Positions 34,487-42,169 of a stretch of DNA of 64,000 bases are shown one piece after another. Position numbers and translations under genes: made by a program. The stretch is taken from NCBI RefSeq assembly GCF_004137255.1, contig NZ_SDWT01000001.1:1674001-1738000 (forward strand), in the 5' to 3' direction. The notes below the pieces were generated by a model that did not search any database, was not told the DNA's origin, and saw nothing but the letters and a program-made list of their open reading frames with translations. The first letter of the stretch is position 1. Each line of letters starts with the position of its first letter. The stretch comes from Nocardioides oleivorans (GTDB lineage Bacteria; Actinomycetota; Actinomycetes; Propionibacteriales; Nocardioidaceae).

Positions 34487-34524
34487 TGCAAAGAGTCATT
34501 TGCAAACACTTCTTTGTAGAAGTG
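34487..34524. promoter_or_regulatory. Tandem operator-like inverted repeats
   Basis: TGCAAA-N6-TTTGCA (34487-34504) and CACTTC-N6-GAAGTG (34507-34524) are two perfect 6-6-6 inverted repeats in an unusually AT-rich stretch. They cover the expected spacer and -35 region of the ArsR-like gene's promoter. Confidence 0.6.
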
Positions 34525-34570
34525 CGGGGCAGTCCAGCCGGTCCGCACTGGACTACGCGGCGGGGCGACG

Positions 34571-34576
34571 TATGGT
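34571..34576 (+). promoter_or_regulatory. -10 box TATGGT of a probably leaderless promoter
   Basis: TATGGT ends 6 nt before the ATG at 34583. Confidence 0.45.
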
Positions 34577-34582
34577 TGAAGG

Positions 34583-35572
34583 ATGAACGACACGGCGAGC
34601 TACACGAAGCAGGGCCAGCCCTTCGAGCGCGACATGACCTACCTGCCCGACCGGGTCCTGGCCGGCTCGACGTCGCTGGACCCGCTCGACGAGCAGTTCC
34701 CGAGCGGCTCGAAGGACAGCCCGCGCGACGTCCCCGTGTGGGAGGCCACGCCGGGGCGCTACCGCCTCGTCGCCGCCCGCGCCTGCCCGTGGGCGCACCG
34801 CTCGATCATCGTCCGCTCGCTCCTCGGCCTCGAGGACGTGATCTCGTGGGGGGCGCCGGGCCCGACGCACGACCAGCGCAGCTGGACCTTCGACCTCGAC
34901 CCCGGCGGGGTCGACCCGGTGCTCGGCATCGAGCGCCTCCAGCAGGCCTACTTCGCCCGCGAGGCCGACTACCCGCGCGGCATCACGGTGCCCGCGATCG
35001 TCGACGTCGAGTCGGGCCAGGTCGTCACCAACGACTTCCCGCAGATCACCCACGACCTCTCCTTCGAGTGGCGCGAGCACCAGCGCCCCGACGCGCCCGA
35101 CCTCTGGCCCGCCGACCTCCGCGAGGAGATGGAGGCGGTGATGAAGCGCGTCTTCACCGAGGTCAACAACGGGGTCTACCGCTGCGGCTTCGCCGGCTCC
35201 CAGGAGGCGTACGACGACGCCTACGCGCGGCTGTGGACGGCGATGGACTGGCTCGAGGAGCGCCTCGCCGACCGTCGCTACCTGATGGGCGAGGCGATCA
35301 CGGAGGCCGACGTCCGGCTCTTCACGACGCTCGTCCGCTTCGACGCGGTCTACCACGGCCACTTCAAGTGCAACCGCAACAAGCTCACCGAGATGCCGAA
35401 CCTCTGGGGCTACGCGCGCGACCTCTACCAGACGCCCGGCTTCGGCGACGAGGTCGACTTCGAGCAGATCAAGCGGCACTACTACGTCGTCCACACCGAC
35501 ATCAACCCGACGCAGATCGTCCCGGCCGGCCCCGACCCGGCCGTCTGGCTCACGCCCCACGGCCGCGGCTAG
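34583..35572 (+). CDS. Xi-class glutathione (mycothiol) S-transferase, S-thiolyl-hydroquinone reductase type
   Basis: A 329-aa protein. The catalytic C68 lies in RACPWAHR, the signature of xi-class GSTs (YqjG/ECM4). The remaining hallmarks are NDFPQITHDL and VNNGVYRCGFA, followed by the all-helical C-terminal domain with EADVRLFTTLVRFD and HFKCNRNKL. Family enzymes reduce thiol conjugates of hydroquinones. Actinobacteria usually carry mycothiol instead of glutathione, so the physiological thiol is probably mycothiol; that is inference. It is divergent from the ArsR-MFS pair, sharing the operator-bearing region. Confidence 0.87.
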   Translation: MNDTASYTKQGQPFERDMTYLPDRVLAGSTSLDPLDEQFPSGSKDSPRDVPVWEATPGRYRLVAARACPWAHRSIIVRSLLGLEDVISWGAPGPTHDQRSWTFDLDPGGVDPVLGIERLQQAYFAREADYPRGITVPAIVDVESGQVVTNDFPQITHDLSFEWREHQRPDAPDLWPADLREEMEAVMKRVFTEVNNGVYRCGFAGSQEAYDDAYARLWTAMDWLEERLADRRYLMGEAITEADVRLFTTLVRFDAVYHGHFKCNRNKLTEMPNLWGYARDLYQTPGFGDEVDFEQIKRHYYVVHTDINPTQIVPAGPDPAVWLTPHGRG

Positions 35573-35579
35573 GCGGACC

Positions 35580-35598
35580 AGGGGCCGCCTGGGCCCCT
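35580..35598. terminator. Hairpin terminator between convergent GST and GH43-like genes
   Basis: AGGGGCC, a 5-nt loop and GGCCCCT form a perfect 7-bp stem in the 25-bp gap. Confidence 0.55.
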
Positions 35599-36683
35599 CA
35601 TCCCGGCGGCGGGACCCACGCCGGCCCCTGCCCGAAGCGCGCGAGCACCGGCCCGTCGGCCGTCCAGCGCACTCGCGCGAGGTAGAGCACGCGGCGTCCG
35701 CGCAGCGCCACGTCGTCGTGGGAGGAGTACGTCGCCTCGCACGGCGCGTTGGCGCCGTCGCACACCCAGCCGTGCACGAAGAGGCGGTTCGGGGGGCCGG
35801 GCACGTGGTCCGCGCCGCCCGGACCGCAGATCCCCGTCGTCCGACGGTCCAGCAGCGTCGTCTCAGGCGCCGTCTGCCAGCCGCGACGCACCGAGGTCGA
35901 GGCGCGCCACACCGTGCGATAGCCGCAGCTGCCGAAGTCGCCGCGGCTCAGCAGGAGGTGGTGCCGTCCGCGGGCATCGACCATCTCCGGGTTCTCCAGC
36001 ACGCCCGGGTCGCGCAGGAGCTCGCGGCTCGGTCCGGCCGCGCGCAGCCCGCTCGCCGTCAGCCGCACCATCCGGATCGACGACGGCGTGCCCTGGGTGC
36101 GGTAGAGCAGGAACCGCCGCCCGTCCGGCGCGACGTACGAGGACGGGTCGATCACCCCGCGCCGCGGCAGCCCGCGCTCGGGGGGTACGACGTCGCTCGC
36201 GACCGCCGTGGCGGCCCCCGACGGGCAGGCGAGCGGCTGGGACTGCAGCGGTGTGAAGGGGACCGAGAGGTCGGGCGAGGTGGCCACGCCGATGCACCGG
36301 TCCTCCGTGCCCGGCAGCCCGGTGACCGGGACCGAGTAGTACGCCAGCCACGTGCCGTCGGGGGCCCGGACGACCTCGGGCGCCCACACGTCGCCGTTGC
36401 GCGCCCAGTCCGGGCGGGCACCCAGCAGGGGCGCGCCGGGTGCCCAGCCGGCGTACTCCTGGGTGCTGCTGGCGGTGCCGCCGCGCCACCCGGTGCCGGC
36501 GGCGAACCAGCGGGTGCCGTCGTGGACGACGCTGGGGTCGGCGAGCGGCTGCTCCCAGAACAGCGGACGGGGCGGGAAGGCGACGACGTCGGCGGTGGCT
36601 CGGGCAGGGCTCCAACCAGGGCCGAGGAGGGGCGCGAGCAGGGGTCCGACCAGCAGGGCGAGGAGGACGGTGGCGACGCGCAT
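35598..36683 (-). CDS. Secreted GH43-like five-bladed beta-propeller glycosidase
   Basis: A 361-aa protein with a signal peptide (residues 1-~30, ending near ARATA). Typical GH43 elements occur in order: the catalytic base Asp in PLADPSVVHDG (~52), RNGDVWAPEVV with the conserved Asp region, VIDPSSYV with the pKa-modulating Asp (~175), and a Glu in LENPEMV (~230) as general acid. Targets would be arabinan- or xylan-type side chains. The ATG at 36683 lies 7 nt after a TAGCCT box. Assignment to GH43 rather than GH117 or a related propeller family is from motif order only. Confidence 0.72.
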   Translation of the reverse strand: MRVATVLLALLVGPLLAPLLGPGWSPARATADVVAFPPRPLFWEQPLADPSVVHDGTRWFAAGTGWRGGTASSTQEYAGWAPGAPLLGARPDWARNGDVWAPEVVRAPDGTWLAYYSVPVTGLPGTEDRCIGVATSPDLSVPFTPLQSQPLACPSGAATAVASDVVPPERGLPRRGVIDPSSYVAPDGRRFLLYRTQGTPSSIRMVRLTASGLRAAGPSRELLRDPGVLENPEMVDARGRHHLLLSRGDFGSCGYRTVWRASTSVRRGWQTAPETTLLDRRTTGICGPGGADHVPGPPNRLFVHGWVCDGANAPCEATYSSHDDVALRGRRVLYLARVRWTADGPVLARFGQGPAWVPPPG

Positions 36684-36690
36684 CGCGCAC

Positions 36691-36696
36691 AGGCTA
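36691..36696 (-). promoter_or_regulatory. -10 box TAGCCT of a probably leaderless promoter
   Basis: Read on the minus strand, TAGCCT lies 7 nt before the ATG at 36683. Confidence 0.45.
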
Positions 36697-37020
36697 CGTC
36701 CGCGAACCCCTCCTGATGGGCTCTTCCGGGACGGATCGTCAAGACATGTCGAACGCACCCATCAGCCTTCGTCCGGAGCCTTCCGCTGCCGGTGTCACGC
36801 GGTGCAGGGTGGTGCCTGTTCCGGTCTGGGGGGATCGGACGCGGGGCTGGCTGGGGGGCCGGCCCCGCGAAAGCTTCGTCGGAAGATCGACAGCCCGGCG
36901 CCGGCGGTCCCGAGCCGCCGGCTCCGGGCATTCGCTGCCGGCGCCAGGTGGCTCCCCCCGCGTCACCCGGATGTCTCCGTCCCCGACCACGCCCTCGGCG
37001 CAGGTGCGACGGAGGCCGAG

Positions 37021-37058
37021 CCGGTGCCGGCGGGTACCCACGAGCCCGTCGGCACCGG
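37021..37058 (+). promoter_or_regulatory. Strong hairpin upstream of bkdA
   Basis: CCGGTGCCGGCGGG (37021-37034) pairs with CCCGTCGGCACCGG (37045-37058) over 14 positions, with one G-U wobble and a 10-nt loop. It could be a terminator, an attenuator or an RNA element. Confidence 0.45.
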
Positions 37059-37235
37059 TCTCATCCGCCCACTGCACAGCGTCCGTCGAGCCCGCTCCGG
37101 ATTGGTGCTGTCACGCTGCTCCGGATACGTTGAGCCCACCATGTGGTCGGGGTCACACACGCCGACGATCACGCTGCAAGCCGTCGGCGTCCGGCGATCC
37201 CGCGACTGCCGCTAGCTGTCGAAGGAGTACCTGCG

Positions 37236-38390
37236 TTGTCCGAACATGAGAGCTTCGGCCCCGACCTGGCGGAGGTCTTCGGGCCCTCCCAGTCCGACGG
37301 CGGCCCCGACCTCGTCCAGCTGCTGACGCCCGAGGGCGAGCGCGTCCACCACCCCGAGTTCGACCACGACTTCTCGGCCGAGGAGCTCCGCGGGCTCTAC
37401 CGCGACATGGTCCTCACCCGGCGCATCGACGTCGAGGCCACCGCCCTCCAGCGCCACGGCGAGCTCGGCATCTGGGCCCAGCTGCTCGGCCAGGAGGCCG
37501 CGCAGATCGGCGCCGGTCGTGCGCTGCGTCCCCAGGACTACGTCTTCCCGACCTACCGCGAGCACGGCGTCGCCTACTGCAAGGGCGTCGACCCGCTGCG
37601 GCTTCTCGGCCTCTTCCGCGGCGTCGACCAGGGCGGCTGGGACCCGAACGAGAACAACTTCGGGCTCTACACCATCGTCATCGGCGCGCAGACCCTCCAC
37701 GCCACCGGCTACGCCATGGGCATGCAGCGCGACGGCGTCGTCGGCACCGGCGACCCCGACCGCGACTCGGCCGTGATCGCCCACTTCGGCGACGGCGCGT
37801 CCTCGCAGGGCGACGTCAACGAGGCCTTCATCTTCGCCGCGTCCTACAACGCCCCCGTCGTGTTCTTCTGCCAGAACAACCAGTGGGCCATCTCGGAGCC
37901 GATCGAGCGCCAGACCCGCATCCCGCTCTACCAGCGGGCGCTGGGCTTCGGCTTCCCGGGCATCCGCGTCGACGGCAACGACGTGCTGGCGACGTACGCC
38001 GTCACGAAGGCCGCGCTGCAGCGCGCGCGTGAGGGCAACGGACCGTCGTTCGTCGAGGCCTACACCTACCGGATGGGCGCGCACACCACGACCGACGACC
38101 CCACCCGCTACCGCCTCAACGACGAGCTCGAGCACTGGAAGCTCAAGGACCCGATCGAGCGGCTCAAGGTCTACCTGCGCCGCAACGGCCTCGTCGACCA
38201 GGAGTTCTTCGACGACCTCGACGCCGAGGCCAAGGAGCTGGGCCACCACCTCCGCGAGGGCTGCAAGGCGCTGCCCGACCCGAAGCCGCTCGACCAGTTC
38301 GGCTACGTCTTCAGCGAGATGACCGACGAGATCGCTGCCCAGCGCGACGAGTTCGCCGCCTACCTCGCGTCCTTCGAGGGGAGCCACTGA
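37236..38390 (+). CDS. bkdA: 2-oxoacid dehydrogenase E1 alpha subunit (branched-chain or pyruvate type)
   Basis: A 384-aa ThDP-dependent subunit. The ThDP motif is FGDGASSQGDVNEA...CQNNQ (~185-218), the phosphorylation-loop-like region is YRMGAHTTTDDPTRY, and YREHGVAY is also typical. The start is TTG 37236: AAGGAG sits 8 nt upstream and the only nearby ATG (37246) is out of frame. The gene is followed 1 bp later by the beta subunit. Actinobacterial BkdABC complexes oxidise branched-chain 2-oxoacids to acyl-CoA primers; a pyruvate role cannot be excluded. Confidence 0.87.
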   Translation: MSEHESFGPDLAEVFGPSQSDGGPDLVQLLTPEGERVHHPEFDHDFSAEELRGLYRDMVLTRRIDVEATALQRHGELGIWAQLLGQEAAQIGAGRALRPQDYVFPTYREHGVAYCKGVDPLRLLGLFRGVDQGGWDPNENNFGLYTIVIGAQTLHATGYAMGMQRDGVVGTGDPDRDSAVIAHFGDGASSQGDVNEAFIFAASYNAPVVFFCQNNQWAISEPIERQTRIPLYQRALGFGFPGIRVDGNDVLATYAVTKAALQRAREGNGPSFVEAYTYRMGAHTTTDDPTRYRLNDELEHWKLKDPIERLKVYLRRNGLVDQEFFDDLDAEAKELGHHLREGCKALPDPKPLDQFGYVFSEMTDEIAAQRDEFAAYLASFEGSH

Positions 38391-38391
38391 G

Positions 38392-39378
38392 ATGAGCACC
38401 AACCAGAAGATCACCCTCGCCAAGGGCCTCAACATGGGCCTGCGCAAGGCGATGGAGGACGACGACAAGGTCCTGCTGATGGGTGAGGACGTCGGCAAGC
38501 TCGGCGGCGTCTTCCGCATCACCGACGGCCTGCAGAAGGACTTCGGCGAGGACCGCGTCATCGACAGCCCGCTCGCGGAGTCCGGCATCGTTGGCACCGC
38601 GGTCGGCATGGCGCTGCGCGGCTACCGTCCCGTCATCGAGATCCAGTTCGACGGCTTCGTCTACCCCGCCTACGACCAGATCGTGTGCCAGGTCGCGAAG
38701 TACACCTACCGCTCGCAGGGCAAGGTGAAGATGCCGATCGTCATCCGCATCCCCTTCGGTGGCGGCATCGGCGCGGTCGAGCACCACTCCGAGAGCCCGG
38801 AGGCGCAGTTCGCGCACACCCCCGGTCTCAAGGTGGTCGCCTGCTCCAACCCGGTCGACGGCTACTGGATGATCCAGCAGGCGATCGCCCACGACGACCC
38901 GGTGATCTTCCTCGAGCCCAAGCGGCAGTACCACGCCGACAAGGCCGAGCTCGACGAGACCGCGACGCCCGAGCCGCTCTTCACCTCGCGCGTCGTGCGC
39001 GCCGGCACCGACGCCACCGTGCTCGCCTACGGACCGACCGTGAAGACCGCGCTCAAGGCCGCCGAGGCCGCCGCGACCGAGGGACGCCACCTCGAGGTCA
39101 TCGACCTGCGCACCCTCTCGCCGCTCGACATGGGTCCCGTCCTGGAGTCCGTACGCCGCACCGGCCGCTGCGTGGTCACCCACGAGGCGCACGTCAACCT
39201 CGGCATGGGCGCCGAGCTCGCCGCCCGGATCACCGAGCACTGCTTCTACTCGCTCGAGGCCCCGGTGCTCCGCGTCGGCGCCTTCGACATGCCCTACCCG
39301 CCGTCGCGGATCGAGGAGGAGTACCTCCCCGACCTCGACCGGGTGCTCGACGCCGTCGACCGCACCTTCGCGTACTGA
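38392..39378 (+). CDS. bkdB: 2-oxoacid dehydrogenase E1 beta subunit
   Basis: A 328-aa transketolase-like subunit. It has LMGEDVGKLGGVFRIT (the ThDP-activating Glu in GED), DSPLAESGIVG and FDGFVYPAYDQI, and the C-terminal transketolase domain with LRTLSPLD, VVTHEAH and GAFDMPYPPS. It pairs with the E1 alpha just upstream and is followed by E2 after 10 bp with its own ribosome site (GAGAGGAA). No E3 (lpd) gene is in the window, so the complex probably uses a shared E3 encoded elsewhere. Confidence 0.88.
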   Translation: MSTNQKITLAKGLNMGLRKAMEDDDKVLLMGEDVGKLGGVFRITDGLQKDFGEDRVIDSPLAESGIVGTAVGMALRGYRPVIEIQFDGFVYPAYDQIVCQVAKYTYRSQGKVKMPIVIRIPFGGGIGAVEHHSESPEAQFAHTPGLKVVACSNPVDGYWMIQQAIAHDDPVIFLEPKRQYHADKAELDETATPEPLFTSRVVRAGTDATVLAYGPTVKTALKAAEAAATEGRHLEVIDLRTLSPLDMGPVLESVRRTGRCVVTHEAHVNLGMGAELAARITEHCFYSLEAPVLRVGAFDMPYPPSRIEEEYLPDLDRVLDAVDRTFAY

Positions 39379-39388
39379 GAGGAACGAC

Positions 39389-40966
39389 ATGTCTGACTTC
39401 CTCCTCCCCGACGTCGGCGAGGGCCTCACCGAGGCCGAGATCGTGGCCTGGAAGGTCAAGGTCGGCGACACGGTCGAGATCAACGACGTGATCGTCGAGA
39501 TCGAGACCGCCAAGTCGCTCGTCGAGCTGCCGTCCCCCTTCGAGGGCACCGTCCTCGCGCTGCTCGTCCCCGAGGGCGAGACCATCCCCGTCGGCACCCC
39601 GATCATCTCGATCGGTGCTCCCGGTGAGGCGCCGACCGCCCCGCAGACCGAGTCCGACCCCTACCTCGGCATGGCCCAGAAGGCCGGCGCCGACGACGGT
39701 GGTTCGGAGGGCTGGGGCGGCAGCGCCGCCGCCCCCGACCAGGTCGACCCGGCCGACATCGACCTGTCCAACCCGGCCGCGTCCGGGTCGATGGAGGGCG
39801 CGTCGCTCGTCGGCCGGATCAAGGCCGAGCGCGGCCCGATGCGCCGTGCCCGCCGCGGGTCGGCGTCGCCGAGCACGGTGGCCGGCAGCCAGACCCAGCT
39901 GCAGGTGCAGGGTGCCTTCTCGCCCGGTGGCGCCCAGTCCGACGAGGTCATGCCGGCCGACGAGTCGCCGGTCCCCGCCGTCGACCAGCGCCCGGAGCAC
40001 ACCGCGCCCGCCGAGGCGCTCGTCCCGGCGTCCGTGCAGGAGCCCAGCGACGTACGAGCCCTGGCCAAGCCGCCGGTGCGCAAGCTCGCCAAGGACCTCG
40101 GCGTCGACCTCGGCACGCTGGTGGGGTCGGGTCCGTCGGGCTCGATCACCCGCGACGACGTGCAGGGTGCCGCCCACGGCGCGTCCGGTCGTACGCCGGC
40201 TCCCGCCACTGCTCCGTCCGCACCCGTCGCCGCCGGCGCGGGCTCTCACGCCGGACCGCGCGAGCGCGAGACCCGCGAGCCGATCAAGGGCGTGCGCAAG
40301 ATGATGGCGACGGCGATGAGCCAGTCGGCGTTCACCAGCCCGCACGTGACCGAGTGGATCACCGCCGACGTCACTGCGGCGATGCAGCTCGTGGCCCGCC
40401 TCAAGAAACGTCCCGAGCTGCGTGACCTCAAGGTCAGCCCGTTGCTCGTCCTCGCCCGCGCGGTCATCCTCGCGATGAAGCGCACCCCGGAGATCAACAC
40501 CTTCTGGGACGAGGCCGCGCAGGAGGTCGTCTACAAGCACTACGTGAACCTCGGCATCGCGGCCGCCACGCCGCGCGGCCTGGTGGTTCCCAACGTGAAG
40601 GACGCCGACAGCCTCTCGCTGGTCGAGCTGGCGGGCGCGCTCGGCGAGCTCACCGCCACCGCACGCGACGGGCGGACGCAGCCGGCCGAGATGGCAGGCG
40701 GCACGTTCACGATCACCAACGTCGGCGTCTTCGGCGTCGACGCGGGCACCCCGATCATCAACCCCGGCGAGTCTGCGATCCTGTGCTTCGGCGCGATCAA
40801 CAAGCGGCCCTGGGTCGACGAGGAGACCGGCGAGATCGTCGTCCGCGACGTCACGACGCTGGCGCTGTCCTTCGACCACCGCCACATCGACGGCGAGAAG
40901 GGCTCGCGCTTCCTCGCCGACGTCGCCGGGATCCTGAACGACCCGGGGACCGCCCTGCTCTTCTGA
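39389..40966 (+). CDS. bkdC: Dihydrolipoyl acyltransferase (E2) of the 2-oxoacid dehydrogenase
   Basis: A 525-aa protein with one lipoyl domain (residues ~2-77, lipoyl K42 in IETAKSLVE). A long Ala/Pro/Gly/Ser-rich linker (~78-215) follows, then the E1/E3-binding domain (~216-255, KPPVRKLAKDLGVD). The catalytic acyltransferase domain (~290-525) has the active-site H497 in DHRHIDG. The linker contains RMRRARRGSASPS-like basic sequence, uncommon for E2 linkers. It transfers the acyl group from E1 to CoA. A palindromic repeat follows the stop codon. Confidence 0.88.
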   Translation: MSDFLLPDVGEGLTEAEIVAWKVKVGDTVEINDVIVEIETAKSLVELPSPFEGTVLALLVPEGETIPVGTPIISIGAPGEAPTAPQTESDPYLGMAQKAGADDGGSEGWGGSAAAPDQVDPADIDLSNPAASGSMEGASLVGRIKAERGPMRRARRGSASPSTVAGSQTQLQVQGAFSPGGAQSDEVMPADESPVPAVDQRPEHTAPAEALVPASVQEPSDVRALAKPPVRKLAKDLGVDLGTLVGSGPSGSITRDDVQGAAHGASGRTPAPATAPSAPVAAGAGSHAGPRERETREPIKGVRKMMATAMSQSAFTSPHVTEWITADVTAAMQLVARLKKRPELRDLKVSPLLVLARAVILAMKRTPEINTFWDEAAQEVVYKHYVNLGIAAATPRGLVVPNVKDADSLSLVELAGALGELTATARDGRTQPAEMAGGTFTITNVGVFGVDAGTPIINPGESAILCFGAINKRPWVDEETGEIVVRDVTTLALSFDHRHIDGEKGSRFLADVAGILNDPGTALLF

Positions 40967-40973
40967 CCCTTGT

Positions 40974-41087
40974 CCGCTGTCCAGGGACGAACTGGTAGGT
41001 CCGGGGCCCATCGCGCCCACCAGGACGTCCCTGGATAGCGGGGGTCAGAGGGCGCAGCAGAACGTCCCTGGACAGCGGGGGTCAGCG
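40974..41087. repeat. Intergenic palindromic repeat, family P1, copy 2 plus a half copy
   Basis: AGGGACG...GGTAGG at 40983-40999 pairs with the block at 41016-41032 over 14 of 17 positions. The arms extend outward through CCGCTGTCC/GGATAGCGG (8 of 9). A further right-half copy lies at 41064-41086, a 23-nt direct repeat of 41026-41048 with one substitution (CCTGGACAGCGG against CCTGGATAGCGG). The core matches the repeat at 22957. Confidence 0.75.
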
Positions 41088-42029
41088 GGCGTGCCAGGCG
41101 GCCAGCACCTCGGCCTCGCGCTCGGCCGTGAGCGCGGTGACCGGTGAGTCGAGGCAGTCGGGTGCGGTGTCGGCGACGGGTCGCAGCACCAGCCCGGCAG
41201 CCACGGCCGGGCCGGGGTCGTGCGCCAGCATGCCGTCGTGCTCCGGGCGCGGGAGCCACAGCGGCAGCGAGTCCTCGCCCGCCCAGGGCTGGACGCCGTG
41301 CTCCTCGAGGAAGTCCGTCGGCACCCAGGTGAGGGTCGGGTCGGAACCGACGCCGGCGGCCACCTGGGCGAGCAGCTCCGAGATGGGCACGGGGGTGCCG
41401 ACCGCGTCGAGCACCCCGGTCGTACGACGCTCGGCGAGCACCAGGAGCCACGCGGCGAGGTCGCGCACGTCGATCACCTGGACGACGTCGTCGGGTGAGC
41501 CGGGTGCGAGCACCTCGCCACCGCGCGCCAGCCTCTGCGGCCAGTGGGCGAAGCGCCCGGAGGTGTCGCCGGGACCCACGATCAGCCCGGGCCGTACGAC
41601 GACCACGGACGACGCCGCGGCCAGGACGGCCTGCTCGCAGGCGACCTTCATCCCGCCGTAGGCCTCCGGGTCGACGGCGAGGTCCACGTCGTCGGTGATC
41701 GGGTCCACGAGCGGCTCCATGAGCGGCGAGGAGCTGTCGGCGTAGACGCTGATGGTCGAGACGAACACCCAGTGGGCGCCCGACGTGGCGTCCACCGCGC
41801 TGCGCGCCTGCGACGGCAGCCGCGTGACGTCGACGACCGCGTCCCAGTCGCCGTCGGCGATCGCGGCCGGGACCTCCTCGGTGCGATCCCACGCCAGGTG
41901 GGTGGCACCGTCGGGCACCGGGCCCGAGCGACCACGGCAGGCGCAGGTGACCTCCCAGCCCCGCGCGACGGCCTGCGCGGCCACCTCGCGGGACAGGAAC
42001 CGGGTACCGCCGAGCACGAGGATCTTCAT
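41082..42029 (-). CDS. NAD-dependent epimerase/dehydratase-family reductase
   Basis: A 315-aa SDR-like protein with the nucleotide motif LGGTRFLSRE at residues 5-14, VFVSTISVYADSS and YGGMKVACE as the YxxxK segment (~140), and a C-terminal substrate domain with WVPTDFLEEHGVQPW. This resembles the isoflavone-reductase-like epimerase subgroup common in actinobacteria, whose substrates are mostly unknown. It is convergent to bkdC and divergent from the coiled-coil gene. The start is ATG 42029; its stop lies within the P1 half repeat. Confidence 0.78.
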   Translation of the reverse strand: MKILVLGGTRFLSREVAAQAVARGWEVTCACRGRSGPVPDGATHLAWDRTEEVPAAIADGDWDAVVDVTRLPSQARSAVDATSGAHWVFVSTISVYADSSSPLMEPLVDPITDDVDLAVDPEAYGGMKVACEQAVLAAASSVVVVRPGLIVGPGDTSGRFAHWPQRLARGGEVLAPGSPDDVVQVIDVRDLAAWLLVLAERRTTGVLDAVGTPVPISELLAQVAAGVGSDPTLTWVPTDFLEEHGVQPWAGEDSLPLWLPRPEHDGMLAHDPGPAVAAGLVLRPVADTAPDCLDSPVTALTAEREAEVLAAWHAR

Positions 42030-42169
42030 GTGGCCCAGTCCACCCACCCTTCGGGGCGTGCGACAAGATGGGTTCGCTGTCGGCGCAACGGGTGGACGAC
42101 CCCTTTGTAGGTATCGCCCGGCGCTGCGACAATGGCCGTCCCCGGACCGTGTGAGAGGAGTGGGCACGC

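Larger units (their letters stand above)
36684..37235. other. 552-bp intergenic region upstream of the 2-oxoacid dehydrogenase operon
   Basis: I see no convincing gene. Reading frames on both strands are Arg/Ser/Pro-rich and show no domain. It holds a TAGCCT -10 box (minus strand, 36691-36696), an 8-bp stem GCCGGCGG/CCGCCGGC near 36900, a strong hairpin at 37021-37058, two GCTCCGGAT direct repeats (37094-37102 and 37118-37126), and a 24-codon ORF at 37141-37215 that ends 20 nt before the TTG start of bkdA. No known riboswitch was recognised. Confidence 0.5.

Noticed and set aside
36740..37060. Known riboswitch (cobalamin, c-di-AMP, SAM, TPP) upstream of bkdA
   Set aside because: I looked for conserved cores of these classes and saw none. 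A covariance-model scan (Infernal/Rfam) would be decisive.
36739..37077. 112-aa minus-strand frame and overlapping plus-strand frames in the gap before bkdA
   Set aside because: No ribosome-binding site, biased Arg/Pro/Ser composition, no recognisable motif, and strong palindromes inside. Left as non-coding.
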